A stretch of 64,000 nucleotides of DNA from Azolla caroliniana. Lineage: Eukaryota; Polypodiophyta. Under the pieces are notes generated by a model. It had not been told where the DNA came from. It did not search any database and was given only the letters and a program-made list of their open reading frames with translations. The translations under genes and the position numbers were made by a program. The stretch lies in assembly GCA_043228905.1 (NCBI GenBank), contig JBHGNT010000003.1:14384001-14448000 (forward strand). The letters run 5' to 3'. Below are positions 9,740-21,054 of the stretch, piece by piece. Each line of letters opens with the position of its first letter. Within the stretch, counting starts at the first letter, position 1.

Positions 9740-11269
9740 AACAAAGTTTGATAAAGAGACAGACAACAACAAGCAAGGAAGAACAAAAGAAAATTTGGAT
9801 GGAAGATGATGCGGTTGGTTTTCCAATCCGAACAAAAGCCAACCCAGAGAGGAGTTGATCGACCGGGTCCTACCCAATCGAAACCTAATTCGGCCGAACC
9901 TAATCAGTCAGACTCGATCTAGATGGGAGTAGACTCACTTGAAGCCAATCGTGTGAGTCTAATTTGGCTGATTGCGAATCCGGACAAAGCCCGACCAAGC
10001 TAGAAGCTAATTGGTCAAGATCGATCCAGACAAAAGTTGAGCTGGCCTGGCCGGAGGTCGAAGTAGACAAGACGTGACACCCGGTCGAGGCTAGTGAGCA
10101 TGAGGAAAAGCAAGCATGAGATGACAAAGGACGATCTGAGGAAGTTTGATGACCAAGGAGATGGTCGAGACGAAGGTGGCATATGTATGATGCATGGAGG
10201 GTTATGCTATGGAGGAGGAAAAGAGGCTATGACAATTGGTCATGGCAATGTGAAGGGTGATCGAATGATATGGTGGATCGGATGGTGATGATGGTTCAAT
10301 TGGAAGGAATGGACGAGCTCAAAATGGAGGGACAAAGGCAATGCAGGCAAGGCACAAGAAAGGAGCAAATCAAAGGTTGACAACCTTTGGCCCCACCACA
10401 TCACACTTTTCCTTCTTGGCACATGCCGGAGGATGTGCGGTTTGGTGGGAGTGGATGTCGTGATCTGGCATGTCTAGTGCGAGAAAAAGTCAAAAATTGA
10501 GGATCCACACACATTTCACGAATACTTGTAAAAAGGAAAATAAATCAGTAATAAATAAACCTAGGTCACAATGGCATTGAGTGCATGTAGAGGGCTACAA
10601 GTAGGATTTCAACCTTGCACCTCTAAGATAAGAGGCAATTGCCTTAGCACTAAAGCTACTACTAAGTGCTTTAGATTTTCTATATTTCTTTCTCATATTC
10701 AGTATTCCATAGGAAACAAACATACAAAACCGTGTACACAAAACCATGGTTTTAAGCCCATGGTTTTCTGCATGTCACAAAGCAAAACTGTGTGCACAGA
10801 AACCATGGCTCCAAGCCCATGGTTTTGTGCTTGGACAAACCTATAAAACCCGTAGTACAGCTTGTGTAAAGGGGTGGGCTCAATATGTGATATCACCATC
10901 AATATAAAATTCTTCTTATAAATATACTTCTTATTTTTCTTCTTCTTTTACCGTCAATCAATATTATTATACTTCTTATAGTTGTCAATCTTTTGATCTT
11001 TTGAAAATGTGACATTGGTTTCCTCGACTCGTATCCACATCATCAAATCTTTTCGACAAGTTCGCGAATGCCCTCTCCGGTCCGAGACCCTGGTGGTCCC
11101 GCTCAAGCGAAGCATGCATGCACGCGCATCTTCGCGACAACGTAAAATATCCGTGTCTATGTGTCTTCACGTTTTTTTGTCTTTGTACTAGTTCTTGGCT
11201 TCTGCACACGAACACGAACATAAACCGGTTGTGGCCGGTCGATTCCTAACAGAAGAGAGGTCTAAGAAG
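9740..11269. other. Unassigned DNA with a gypsy 3' scrap and a short repeat
   Basis: No supported gene. Positions 10413-10465 match, on the plus strand, the reverse complement of 43383-43432 (TGGCACATGCCGGAGGATGT and following), so part of this stretch is the 3' end of the gypsy lineage seen at 43310-44396. Positions 10735-10850 hold two copies of a roughly 60-bp unit containing a CCATGG-x-AAGCCCATGG motif. The rest is A/T-rich, with pyrimidine runs at 10910-10990. Confidence 0.5.
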
Positions 11270-12190
11270 GCTTGCATAAGGAAATGGGCCGGTTAGAAGA
11301 ATTGCACAAAAAAGAGTTGACGCTCTAGAAAGAGGTGAAATCACTGTATGGGATGCAAGCATCCTCCAGTAACAACAAAATCACGAACCTCAAGACGATC
11401 ATCCAGGAAATGAGGGTGAGAACCAAGATGAACACTGAAAGAATCAAGGGAGCGATTCACATGCCAACTCCAAGAGTCACTAGATCAAGGTTGGGCTAAT
11501 TGGGCGGATCAAGCAACAAAGCTTCATACATACCGAGCTGACCAAGAGAATAGGCAGAAAGAAGACAAGGTATTTTACAAACTAAATGAAGAGAGTATCG
11601 CAATGATCCGAGAAGACCTTGCGCAGGAATACCAAGCCCTGGCCGACCGCCACTCCGATGAAATCAAGCAACTATTGGAGGAATTCGGCGACAACCACAT
11701 CGAAACCTCGCTCGAACTCTAGGCATACAAACTCGAACATAAACAAGCGGAGCAAGGAAAAGGATTGGAAACAATAGTGCATCCCGACAGTGACTCCAGT
11801 GAGCACACAGTGGAAGGAAATGACAACATAGCCCCCCTACCACCGCAACACGAAAGACCAGAAGACCAACATCTAGAAGACACCACCATGCCGAACCCAC
11901 CATTAGAGGTGCGTCTGGAACCCGCCGAAACCTCAACAGAAGAAACGCCGCAAGAGGAGTCCCTCAACAACTATCCCCTGGTCAGCCACGAGGAAAGAGG
12001 CTTGGAACTAGAGCAGATGACAAAAGCCGAATTGGAGCTGGGATGGACAACCGAAACAATGGCCGAAGCAGATCCAACAGAACCAACGGGCCTCCCCGAA
12101 CCTATGACACTAGAGCCGACGAAGAAGACCGCGACACCCCTTGATACACCCAGTATAGTCCCCACGGACATGGCCTGGATGTAGCCAAGC
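11270..12190 (+). pseudogene. 3' accessory frame of a Tat-like gypsy element, fragment
   Basis: Fragments of coiled-coil coding sequence (an E-E-L-H-K-K-E-L segment near 11290 and an N-L-K-T-I-I-Q-E-M segment near 11390) lead into a Glu/Pro-rich frame (11765-12184). Its end resembles the end of the long 3' frame in TatA copy 1: here S-I-L-D-I-F-D-D, there S-I-L-D-I-L-D-E-D. Both are followed by a similar C-C-C-A-C-x-x-G-C-x-T-G-C-C-A-T-G stretch and an LTR-like start. I infer the tail of a third, more diverged Tat-like element on the plus strand. It has several stops and shifts. Confidence 0.55.
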
Positions 12191-12265
12191 ATCTTGGACA
12201 TTTTCGACGACACATAAAATTACCATGTGGGTTCGCCGCACAAGCACTTTCCCACAAGCGTGCCA

Positions 12266-12640
12266 TGTCTTGGCCACCTTCGACGACCAAGTGGGAAATG
12301 GACGAAATGGGAAAAAAGACAAAGGGACGTAAAATGGCTACGACATTCATGAGGGATAATGGTTCACGCTCTATGTGTAACCATCCATGACCCTAAAGAA
12401 AAGGGCATGGAAAACCTATAGAGAGGAGTTGTAATTTTGTATGAAGAACTTTTGAATATAGAATTTGTTTGTCTATGTGTTGTTTCTCTATTTTCGTGTG
12501 GAGCTTTATCAGTGTCGAGTCTACGTACTTTGTGTGTTAAGTGCGTAAGGAGTCGGTTGTAGCCATCTACGTAAACCTCCATTATCTACACAATCGAAAT
12601 CTCTCTAGAACAATTTTTTCTCACAACCATCCTAGCTACA
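12266..12640 (+). repeat. Putative 3' LTR of the Tat-like fragment
   Basis: Starts TGTCTTGGCCACC, comparable to the TGTTAGCCAACC start of the TatA LTR and in the same position relative to the 3' frame. It ends near CTAGCTACA at 12640, where copia sequence begins. Length and end are estimates and there is no second copy in the window. Confidence 0.35.
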
Positions 12641-12643
12641 GGT

Positions 12644-13024
12644 ATGACCGTTCACACTCCTTCCCTGACCACGATACCCCTTGAGCCACAGGATGGGTGT
12701 ATACTTGTAGAATCAGACTTCTGCAAATGGAAGAAGCTGAACTTGGCACACTTGAGGGTATTCGGTAGCATTGCATATGTGCATGTGCCGAAGGAAAAGA
12801 GGAGGAAGTTAGATGCGAAAATCGAGAAGTGTATCTTGGTCGGCTACTCGGATGAAAAAAAGGGTTATAAATGTTATAACCCCCAAACGAAAGAGGTTCA
12901 AGTAAGCCGAGATGTTGTTTTCGATGAGTTGGCTTCGTGGTACTTGCCTTCACCTCCAACCCCCATCCACTCCATTCCGAATTCTGAGGATGAGGCTAGT
13001 GAGGCCAAGTTGCCCCTGGAATAG
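12644..13024 (+). pseudogene. Integrase C-terminus of copia-1
   Basis: Encodes the end of a copia integrase: LRVFGSIAYVHVPKEKR, then KCILVGYSDEKKGYKCYNP, then a VSRDVVFDE motif and an acidic Pro/Ser linker. This segment is C-terminal to the D,D-35-E core, which is absent. The ATG at 12644 is not a natural start. The frame ends at TAG 13022. Confidence 0.8.
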
Positions 13025-13310
13025 GAAGCCATCGGAGCTCTAGAGGAGAGTCCAATTTCATTTCGGCTAAGTGGGCTGAATGACAAACTGAGTCAAAAGG
13101 ACTAGTCGGACGAAGAGACGACGAGTAGTGGAGACTTGGCCGTGCAGTACCCGCGCTAGAAACCGAGGAGACGGTTTACACACAAGGAGAAGGGGAAGAT
13201 GAAGATGCCAAAATATGATAGTGAGGCTGATACATTGGATCAAAGAGAATTTGATGTGGCCAGGAGCAGAGGGACCTTAGAAAACTAGGTCAAACTCGGC
13301 CGAGCGGGCC

Positions 13311-14495
13311 ATGAAATCGGCAAACCAGAAGTTGTGTCAATCCACCCGCCAAAAGAATCCCGTAATTCGGTATAGGTATAATGAGTATATGGCAGATCAT
13401 TATGTGTATATGGTGAGGGTGGCAGAAGGGCGTGAGCCGGAGAGCTACCCAAGCACGACAAAGGACGCGAATTGGCATGCCGCCATGAAGGAAGAGATGC
13501 GAGCATTATCGGAGAATGAACTTGGAACCTGGTTGACCCCCCAAGGGTATGAAGCTGATCGGATGCATGTAGGTCTACAAGGTCAAGTACAATGCTGACA
13601 GCTCCGTCAACCGATACAGGGCCTGACTGGTGGCCAAGGGCTACGCACAGAAACATAGTGTCGATTACAACGTGACCTTCGTGCCGGTCGCGAAGATAAC
13701 AATTGTCCGTGTATTGCTAGCACTAGTAGCAGCAAAGGGGTGGCATTTACATCAGATGGATGTAAAGAACGCGTTCCTCAAGGCGATCTTGAGGAACAAG
13801 TATACACGGTACAACCCCCTGGATTTCTTTCCGAACAGAACACATTGGCAATTTGCTGATTGAAGAAGTTGTTGTATGAACTCAAGCAAGCCCTATGTGC
13901 CTGGAATGCAAAGCTCACGCATCGACTGTGTAAGATGGGGTTTGCTCCGTCAAAATTGAACTCTTCATTGTTCATTCGGCCGAGTTGGAACCGACCGATT
14001 AGCATTCTGCTATATTTCTTGAGGAACAAGTATACACGGTACAACCCCCTGGATTTCTTTCCGAACAAGAAGTTGTTGTATGAACTCAAGCAAGCCCTAT
14101 GTGCCTGGAATGCAAAGATCACGCATCGACTGTGTAAGATGGGGTTTGCTCCGTCAAAATTGAACTCTTCATTGTTCATTCGGCCGAGTCGGAACCGACC
14201 GATTAGCATTCTGCTATATTTCCATGATGTAGTCATCGCCGACGCAGACCTCAGAGAAATCGGCCGGGTAAAGTCTCAGATTTCGGCAACATTCGAAATG
14301 AAGGATTTGGGGGACCCTTATTACTTCCTCGGGATTGAAGTGATCCGAACCCCCGAAGGCATATTGATCAGCCAATGCCATTATGTGCTTAATATGCTCT
14401 TCAAGTTCGGGACGACGGATTGTAAATCTGTCTCAATCCCTCTAACAAATTGTCGGAAGCCTCATGTATTTGATGGTTACTCGACCGGACCTTAG
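13311..14495 (+). pseudogene. Reverse transcriptase of copia-1
   Basis: Recognisable copia RT segments: STRQKNP and YNEYMADHY in the linker, VAKGYAQKHSVDYN, HLHQMDVKNAFLK and FEMKDLGDPYYFLGIEVI. The catalytic site reads YFHDVV near 14215-14230 where copia-2 has YVDDLV, so the first Asp is lost. A 230-bp segment (13788-14017) is repeated in tandem at 14018-14222, which duplicates the ELKQALCAWNAK part and displaces the normal order. Several shifts and stops make it non-functional. Confidence 0.82.
13788..14222 (+). repeat. Tandem duplication inside copia-1 RT
   Basis: Both copies begin CTTGAGGAACAAGTATACAC. The first runs 13788-14017 and the second 14018-14222, differing by an extra 24-25 bases in the first (around 13841-13864) and a few substitutions. 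High identity compared with the decay of the host element says the duplication is younger than the insertion. Confidence 0.9.
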
Positions 14496-14629
14496 TTACC
14501 CGGTCGGCTTGATCAATCAATTCATGTCACAGCCAAGGGCCGAACACCTTCAGTGCATGCAAAGGATATTGTAATATGTCAGCGGCACTAAGGATAGGGT
14601 GTTATTCTATCAGGAAGAGGTAGCTGAGG

Positions 14630-15540
14630 AGTTAGTCGGCTACACGGATGCTGATTGGGCTGAAAATGGCGTCGATCGCAAGTAAACATCCGGATTCGTG
14701 TTTTCATTGGGAAGTGTTGTGATCGTCTGAAGTAGCAAAAAGAAGTCGACAGTGGCATTGTCGAACACTGAGGCCGAGTATCGAGGGGCGACTGTTGCTA
14801 CCTGCAAAGCCATTTGGCTCAAAAGGCTATTGAAGGATATGTAGGTGGAGGGAGGTGTCTGACCTGACAATGGTATACTTCAACAACATCCAACTTGCAA
14901 ACAACCCTATCTTCCACGCTTAGACAAAGCACATTGAGGTGCACTATCATTTTGTCCATGAGCGGGTACTCTCCGGTGAAGTAGAACTAGTGTATGTTCC
15001 GATTGATCGACAAATTGTCGATATCTTCACCAACCCTCTTGGCCTTGAGAAGTTGCGACATTTTTCGAGTATGCTTGGCTTATAGCATCTTGACATGCCG
15101 AACTTGAGGGGGAGGAGTGAAGCCGAAAAGGAGAAAGATGAAGTCAGATAAGCTGAATCGGATGAAGAATTCGATTTCAGCACGATTGAAGAAGTTGGAA
15201 CGTCCAGATGGGCTGGAGACGCAAAGGAAGCATGGACAGGTGGAAGAAGATTGTCTAAGCAAAGGCCAACCACATGCAGGGGGAGTGACTGAAAGAGAGA
15301 GCCAAAGCTAGAGCCAACCAACTTCCCGCCCGGACCAAGCACTTTGAGATGCACTACCATTTTCTCCGTTAGCGGGTCTCTCCGGTGAAGTCCAACTTCT
15401 GTATGTTTCGACAAATCGGCAAAATACCGACATCTTCACCAAACCTCTTGGCTTGGACAAGTTGCAACATTTTTCTGAGATGCTTGGTCTTTAGCATCTC
15501 GATATTCCGCACTTGAGGGGGAGAAAGGAGGACAAGGAGG
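14630..15540 (+). pseudogene. RNase H and duplicated tail of copia-1
   Basis: The RNase H segments VGYTDADW (14637) and ALSNTEAEYRG (near 14757-14790) are visible with stops between them. The domain's C-terminal part, from the HIEVHYHF motif to the purine-rich end, occurs twice: about 14930-15115 and 15340-15525. The two copies have diverged and are about 405 bp apart. A Lys/Glu-rich tail with several stops follows up to the polypurine tract. Confidence 0.7.
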
Positions 15541-16160
15541 AAACCGGAACGGGAATTGGAAAGTCAGGCAATGGCACCGGACAAGGAGTTGGAGAGGCTG
15601 GAGAGAAGGAAACAACCGAGATAGGGGGAGACAAGAAGAAGCTGAGTGGACTGAAGAAGTCGGCACATCCGAACGAGTCGGAACAAGCGGCGACGGCGGC
15701 AGAGTCAAGAAGGACAGAGCCGACCAGAAGAAGAAGGACAAGACCTGGACGTGATCTGATGTAGTGAAGGGCCTGAAGATTGAGGACGAATTGGAGACAA
15801 CCAATTTAGACAAGAGCTAGAATGAATCGGAGGCATCCAATTTGGGAGAGGAGTTCGATTTGGAGAAGCTGAATCAACTAAAGGCCAAATGGACGAGAAG
15901 GGAGCTAAAGTCAACATTGACACAGAGGAACCGATGGGTTGGGAAGCGCCGAAATCACAACAACGATCAAGCTGAGATGGGCCTTATGAGTAGACAAGCC
16001 GACTGAGAAGGTCGAGAGGCGTGGAACCGGACGGGTCATGGGCAACGGGACCGGACAGGTTGAGGAGCGCGAGCCAGGTGGGAAGACGCTAGGAGGAGCC
16101 GGAGGAAAGGTTCGGTGGAAGCACATAGCGATCCAACCTCAAGTTGAGCTTGAGGGGGAC

Positions 16161-16611
16161 TGTTGCGCAGGGAAGCTCAACCAGATCCGGATTGGCATCC
16201 TGAGTGGAGGACCGGATCGGTGTCCAGATAGATCGGTATCCGGAACCTAGAGCTGAACCCGAGAACCGGATTGTACTCCAGAATGATGAGAACCGGTAGG
16301 TTGTTGAAAGTTACGGTCCGAGTCTAGTACGTGGGCATATTCCTTGGAGTTAGTGTCAGTCACTCGTATGGGCATTGAAGTACTTGTGTGTACTTCTGTC
16401 AGTCCTTTTAAGAACTTGTATAAAAAGTGTTATGTAGAACCATTGTATACACATAATGTTATTATTTTGAATTGGTTTTTATTGTTCTGCTTTGTCTCTC
16501 TCTCCTGTGTACATTGTACTCTTAAGCTTCCATTAAACCTTCATCTCTATTTTAGTGTTGTTATCTAGCTGAGCCGGTTTGTCTACAAGCTTCCACAAGC
16601 TATTCTTTACA
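16161..16611 (+). repeat. 3' LTR of copia-1 (451 bp)
   Basis: Preceded by the polypurine tract TTGAGGGGGAC at 16149-16160. Begins TGTTGCGCAG and ends CTATTCTTTACA. It contains a TATAAAAAG box near 16420. Its body is homologous to the LTRs at 53340-53783 and (inverted) 44397 onward, which share the GCATTGAAGTAC and CTTGTATAAAA blocks. Confidence 0.85.
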
Positions 16612-17100
16612 CCCCCCCGTCCATCGAAATCGGAGTTTGGTACAACCTTATCAAGAAAATGGCCTCCCTGATCGCTTATGATATCGATGGGGGATTCGAA
16701 CTGGCACCAGATGCTCTCGTAGAGAAATTTTGCAGTGTACTCCGTCATGTTGTCCCGTAAGGCTTTTGCTTCTATCCACTTTGTGCAATAATCTGTTATG
16801 ATTATACCTGTTCCATTTGTCTGCCGTGGCTAGAGTGAATGGTTCAACAAAGTTGAGGCCCCATTTTTGGAGTGGTTCCAATGGTAACACGGGCTGATGA
16901 GGCATACGGGCCCGTTCTGTGGGTTGGCGCATCCGCTGGCATAAATCGCACTATCGGTAGTAGGTATGGGCATCTTTATTTGTGGTTGGCCACCAGAGAC
17001 CACTTTGCTATATTTTCCTTGATGTTGCTTTGTCGGCATAATGCCCCCCCCAGTTCTCCCGCAATGCGCTTCCTGTAATACTACTTCTTTTTCATCGCTC
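16612..17100 (-). pseudogene. Integrase fragment of TatB
   Basis: The minus strand encodes the zinc-binding C-D-L-C-Q-R-M segment near 16930-16950, then MPHQPVLPLEPLQKWGLNFV with the core domain start, and later DIISDQGGHFL with the second Asp near 16680. The third catalytic residue region is lost at the junction with the copia-1 LTR. The C-D-L-C-Q-R-M triplets here (TGC CAG CGG) show the ancestral form of a stop found in TatA at 59179. Confidence 0.78.
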
Positions 17101-17460
17101 TGAATGTATCGCCGCCAAATGTCGTTGCTCCCTTTGTGGTATAGTGTTCACTCTAAGAGGCAAATATTTCGACTTCAGACCGCCAATCGCTTCTTCTCAT
17201 CCATTGGCATCCGTGGGGGGGTTATGCTGGTGGTCAGGAAATGACTCATATCCTCGAGCCATTTGTCCTCTGGCATCACCTTGTCTATTTCGGCCTCGTT
17301 TGCCCAAATTTGTAGAATTCCGCTATCCAGAAAGTTGTCAACGCATGCATTATTGATGTGGTTTAGATAATCCTTGATGGCATGCGCCTTGCTGATGCTG
17401 GATCTTGAATTCGAATTCTTTTAGCAACAACATTCACCGAGCCGGCTTACCTGTGAGTGA

Positions 17461-18742
17461 CTACTTCGAAACTAGATACAAGAGAGCTGCATGATCCATG
17501 TGCAACATGAACTTCCGGCCCAATAGGTAGTGTCGAAATTTATTGATACTATATATCATACCCAAGGCTTCTCGCTTGGTCGTGGAGTAATTTTGTTCGG
17601 TGGCCGAAAGTTTTCGGCTTGAATAATAAACTGGCGGATACCAATTCGGTTCGGTTAGTTGCATGAGTGCGTTGCCGATTGCGATGTTTGATGCATCGAT
17701 GAACATGTGGAACGGTTGTGTCTAGTATGAGGATTGGACGCATGGGGATTGTGTTAGCATTACCTTCAGGGCTATGTATGCCTTATCCTCCGTCTCTATC
17801 CATTGGAATGGTGTTCAATGAACTGCCGCATGTAGAGGTGTCGCAAAATCAACTAGGTAGTGTAAATATCCAACTATGCCATCGGATCTGTCTGAGAAAG
17901 CGAATTAGGGCCTGGGCGTTTTTTGGGGCTGGCGCTTCAATGAATTCCTTGATTTTTTCCGGATCGACGGAAATGCCTTTGTGGCTTACTATATGTCTGA
18001 GGAGAGTGCCACTCGTCACGCCAAATGCACGTTTCACCGAATTTAGGCTAAATCGCACTGTTTGGCATCGTTCCAAGCATAACCATAGATGCTGTAGACG
18101 TTTGATGTGCGGGGGCCGTATACAGCGAAATCATCGAGGAAAACTAGCATGAAGGCAGGTATGTATTCGTTGAAAATTTCGGTGATGATGCATTGGAATG
18201 TCGCCTCGTTGTTTTGAGTCCAAACATCATCACATTTGCTACGAATACACCTAGTTTGTTACAAACGTTGGCTTATCCTGATTGTTTGGGTGCATGCAAA
18301 TCTGATTATAGCCACTAAAGCCATCTAACAAATTGTACATCTTGTGTCTGGCTACTATGTTGAGTATGCCATCCGTGAATGGTAAGGGAAATGCATCAGT
18401 TATCATAACAATGTTCAGTTTCCTATAGTCGACGCAGGCTCGGATTTTCCCATTTCTCTTCGGCATGACGATTAGACTGAGCCAAGTCGTTTGCTTTACT
18501 GGTCGGATGAATCCAATTTTCAAAAATATATATATGTCTTCTTTGACGTGAACTACGTAATTCGGATTCATGCGATAATGTTGTTGTTGGACGGGCTTCG
18601 CGCATGTCGCCAAGTTAATCCGGCGCCGGTAGAATTTTGGATCCAACCCTTTCATATCTTTGTGCGACCATGCAAACACATCTTTATATTCATGTAGTAA
18701 ATTGATCATGGCTGCCTTTACCGAAGGTGGTAAATACTTCAC
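17461..18742 (-). pseudogene. RT and RNase H of TatB
   Basis: RT starts in a 163-codon frame (18251-18742) with VFAWSHKDMKGLDPKF, a K-P-V-Q-Q-Q-H-Y-R-M segment and RACVDYRKLN. The catalytic VFLDDFAVY is near 18130-18150 in another frame, and GTLLRHIVSHKGISVDP follows at 17849-18076. RNase H is at 17461-17706 (FIDASNIAIGNALMQ, TKREALGMIYSI). At least two frameshifts separate the parts. Confidence 0.82.
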
Positions 18743-18829
18743 AATCGAAAGAGGTCACGATGCGTCAACAGTTCCGACATTCATTTCCTTTAGTGCTAAC
18801 GTTGTGACGCATCGGGAAATCTCCATATC

Positions 18830-19253
18830 TCACTCGAATGCATCCTGCACCCTATGGAGCTCCATGAGCGATTCCGTATCTAGTTCACATTCTTCGTTTC
18901 TGGCTATCACCGGAGTGGTGTAAGCCCCTACGGTTTCGATGATTTCTATGTCAAACAAGGGGACAATGCAAGGGTTGTTTTGCAAATAATGCTTCCCAAT
19001 TTGCGATGCCCAGACAATTGCAAGTAGCTTTGCTGATGATATTAACGCTGGAGCCGCCATCGATGATGCAACCCAAATATTCTTCCCCTTGTAGGATGAC
19101 GTTAATGGATGGGTTATGGTGGTCGACTACCGTTGGTTCTGCTGCCAATTCGGCAAAATTGGCAGGAATGATCACCTGGTCTGCTTTGCGCATCCATGCT
19201 TCCATCATTTGCCGAAACCTGGGAACTAAATTCAACAGTTTATTCATCGTCAT
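18830..19253 (-). pseudogene. Aspartic protease of TatB
   Basis: The active-site motif CIIDGGSSVNIIS is present, with intact Asp near 19053-19058. The TatA equivalent is at 6090-6707 and 56422-56823. The protease would cut Gag-Pol in the particle. The frame shifts around 18960-19060 and no initiation context is visible, as expected inside a polyprotein. Confidence 0.78.
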
Positions 19254-19399
19254 TGTGATCTGGGATCTGGGAGTTAGCGAGGGCTTGCCATATCGGGTTG
19301 GTCATCTTTTATCGCAGCTTCCACCGTTCATGATGTCAACGCTTCGGCTATTCGATCCTGGCACATCCGTTCGACGTTTGCCTTGTTAGCTTTTTCGAC

Positions 19400-20321
19400 C
19401 CAGGCTTTCGCGGCTTTGTGAATGTCGTCTTGGACTTCCCAAACGGCTGCCTTTGTGTGTCTTCGGGTGGTCTTTTGTTGGACCTCTGAGGTGATCGTAT
19501 TGACAGCCAGTCCCTTCCCCTTGTCATGTCACGGGCACTAGGTCGCGTAGTGCCCTGACTGCTGGCAGATAAAACCGTGTAGATTGGACTCGCCTCTTTC
19601 TACTGCTGGTGAAGGCACTAGCTTGGGCTGTGTCTCAAGCTCATTGCGAGCTTGTGGTTGGTAAGTGCCGTGTGTTGCGGGGTTTCCTGTGGTAGTCGTG
19701 TTGGTTATTCTTTGGTCTGCGTCAGTTTTCCTCCGAACTATTGTTGTGTGGGTGCTGGTTGTGAGTTTGGCGATCATCGTCATACGCCCGTGGTTCGGCT
19801 TGCCCACCTTTATTATTCGTGGGGCATCTACTTACATAGTGTTGCTCATTTTGATTGTTGTATCGGTCATTTTGACGGTAGTCCACTTCATCTCTGCCTT
19901 CATCTTCCCAATAGTGGTCGTCTTCTCGGCGAATACTTTCATTGTAATGATGTCACTATGTGTTTAGATATGGCTCGTCCTGGCGAAACTGCTTGTTTGG
20001 CTGTTGACTGTTGCATTGTGGTTCGATTCTCTGAATCGGTGCTGTGGGTCGATTCAAGAGGTTATACTTGCATTGATCGACCGTGTGTGCCCTGAAGTGG
20101 CAAATTGGGCAGTGTACCTGCATATTACATTCGAGTTCCGATAGATGGTGCGTTGAATCACCTGTCAGAACCGGCGCTCGCCATCCCGTGGTAGCGCTTG
20201 TCGTAAGGATGTCATGGACATGCTTTCTTGTGTATCCTCCATCTCCAACTGAAGAACTCGTGTGATGACCGTGTCTATCGTCTGGCCAGTGAAATCGAGT
20301 ATGCCCAACATCATTACCATG
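19400..20321 (-). pseudogene. Gag C-terminal part of TatB
   Basis: Minus-strand fragments show a zinc knuckle CPICHFRAHTVDQC (near 20070-20110) and a second, damaged knuckle where HGFICQQSGHYA replaces the expected C-x2-C start (19540-19575). An R/N/H-rich linker lies between, as in TatA. Gag continues upstream at 28121 on the other side of copia-3; about 20 bp appear to be missing at the join. Confidence 0.72.
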
Positions 20322-20625
20322 TGTTGGGAAACAGGTACCTCCGGATGGGATCAGGATGAGAACCGGACGAGATGAAGGAAGGAACCGGATCAGATAGATC
20401 CAAAAGGAGTCCGACCGGATCCGGTATAAACCAGTAAATAGGAACATATTAGTAAATATGTTCAGACATCACCATTGAGGTCATATTTGTAAATAGCCCC
20501 CAAAGGTATATAAGTATAAATATAACTAGGGCAATATTGTTTTGGATGTAGATCATGATTATAGGTGTTGCTATAATCATTCTTGTTGTACACACAAACC
20601 GAGAGAGAGAGAGAGAGAGAGTGTG

Positions 20626-21042
20626 TGTTAAGAGTCTATTACTAATCAATAGACCAAATCAAGTAAAAAGGAAGAAAATAGATTGGATAGAAGAACCCGT
20701 TCCACCCGACCACCCCCGAGCTATGATCTAGACATAGCCAACCTACCACCGACGTCCCATACCGCCGGATATTAGGATGACTAATACCTTGGAAGAGATA
20801 AACACGATCGTCGAGACGTATGAGGGTAGCTAAGCCTCATATTTATACCTTTTCCTAGGCCCCTTGAATAGATGTGCCTTTCTAAAAGGCTCTCTATTCA
20901 TTGGTTGTCTAAATCATGATAGTGCATGCACATATCATTCATTCTATCCAATCATTAGTCCCCTTTTTAATAATAGTGAACATACCCTTCACTAATGTAA
21001 ATATTAGTGACCTACCCTCACCAACGTTATGTGTACATAACA
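20626..21042 (-). repeat. 3' LTR of gypsy A2 (417 bp)
   Basis: In element orientation it starts TGTTATGTACACATAAC and ends CTCTTAACA. Compared with the 5' LTR it lacks 54 bp, after the GATCGTCGAGACG segment near 20818. A TATAAATATGAGGC promoter motif lies near 20838-20853 on the minus strand. Confidence 0.9.
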
Positions 21043-21054
21043 TACTCCCCTAAT

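Larger units (their letters stand above)
12641..16611 (+). mobile_element. Copia-1, 5' truncated and internally duplicated
   Basis: Ty1/copia order on the plus strand: integrase C-terminus (12644-13024), linker, RT (13311-14495), RNase H (14630-15080), a post-RNase-H tail, purine tract and 3' LTR (16161-16611). Gag, protease and most of integrase are missing; homology starts abruptly at 12641. The element adjoins TatB integrase at 16612. It belongs to the same family as copia-2 (50704-53783), sharing the NEYMADHY-type linker and the TTGAGGGGGA tract. Confidence 0.85.
16612..20321 (-). mobile_element. Tat-like gypsy element TatB, main part
   Basis: Minus-strand element in the order gag (19400-20321, continuing at 28121-28500), protease, RT, RNase H and integrase (16612-17100). 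It is related to but distinct from TatA. Copia-3 split its gag at 20321/28121. Its integrase ends against the copia-1 LTR at 16611. No LTR of this family is in the window. Multiple stops and shifts mark an old insertion. Confidence 0.85.
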
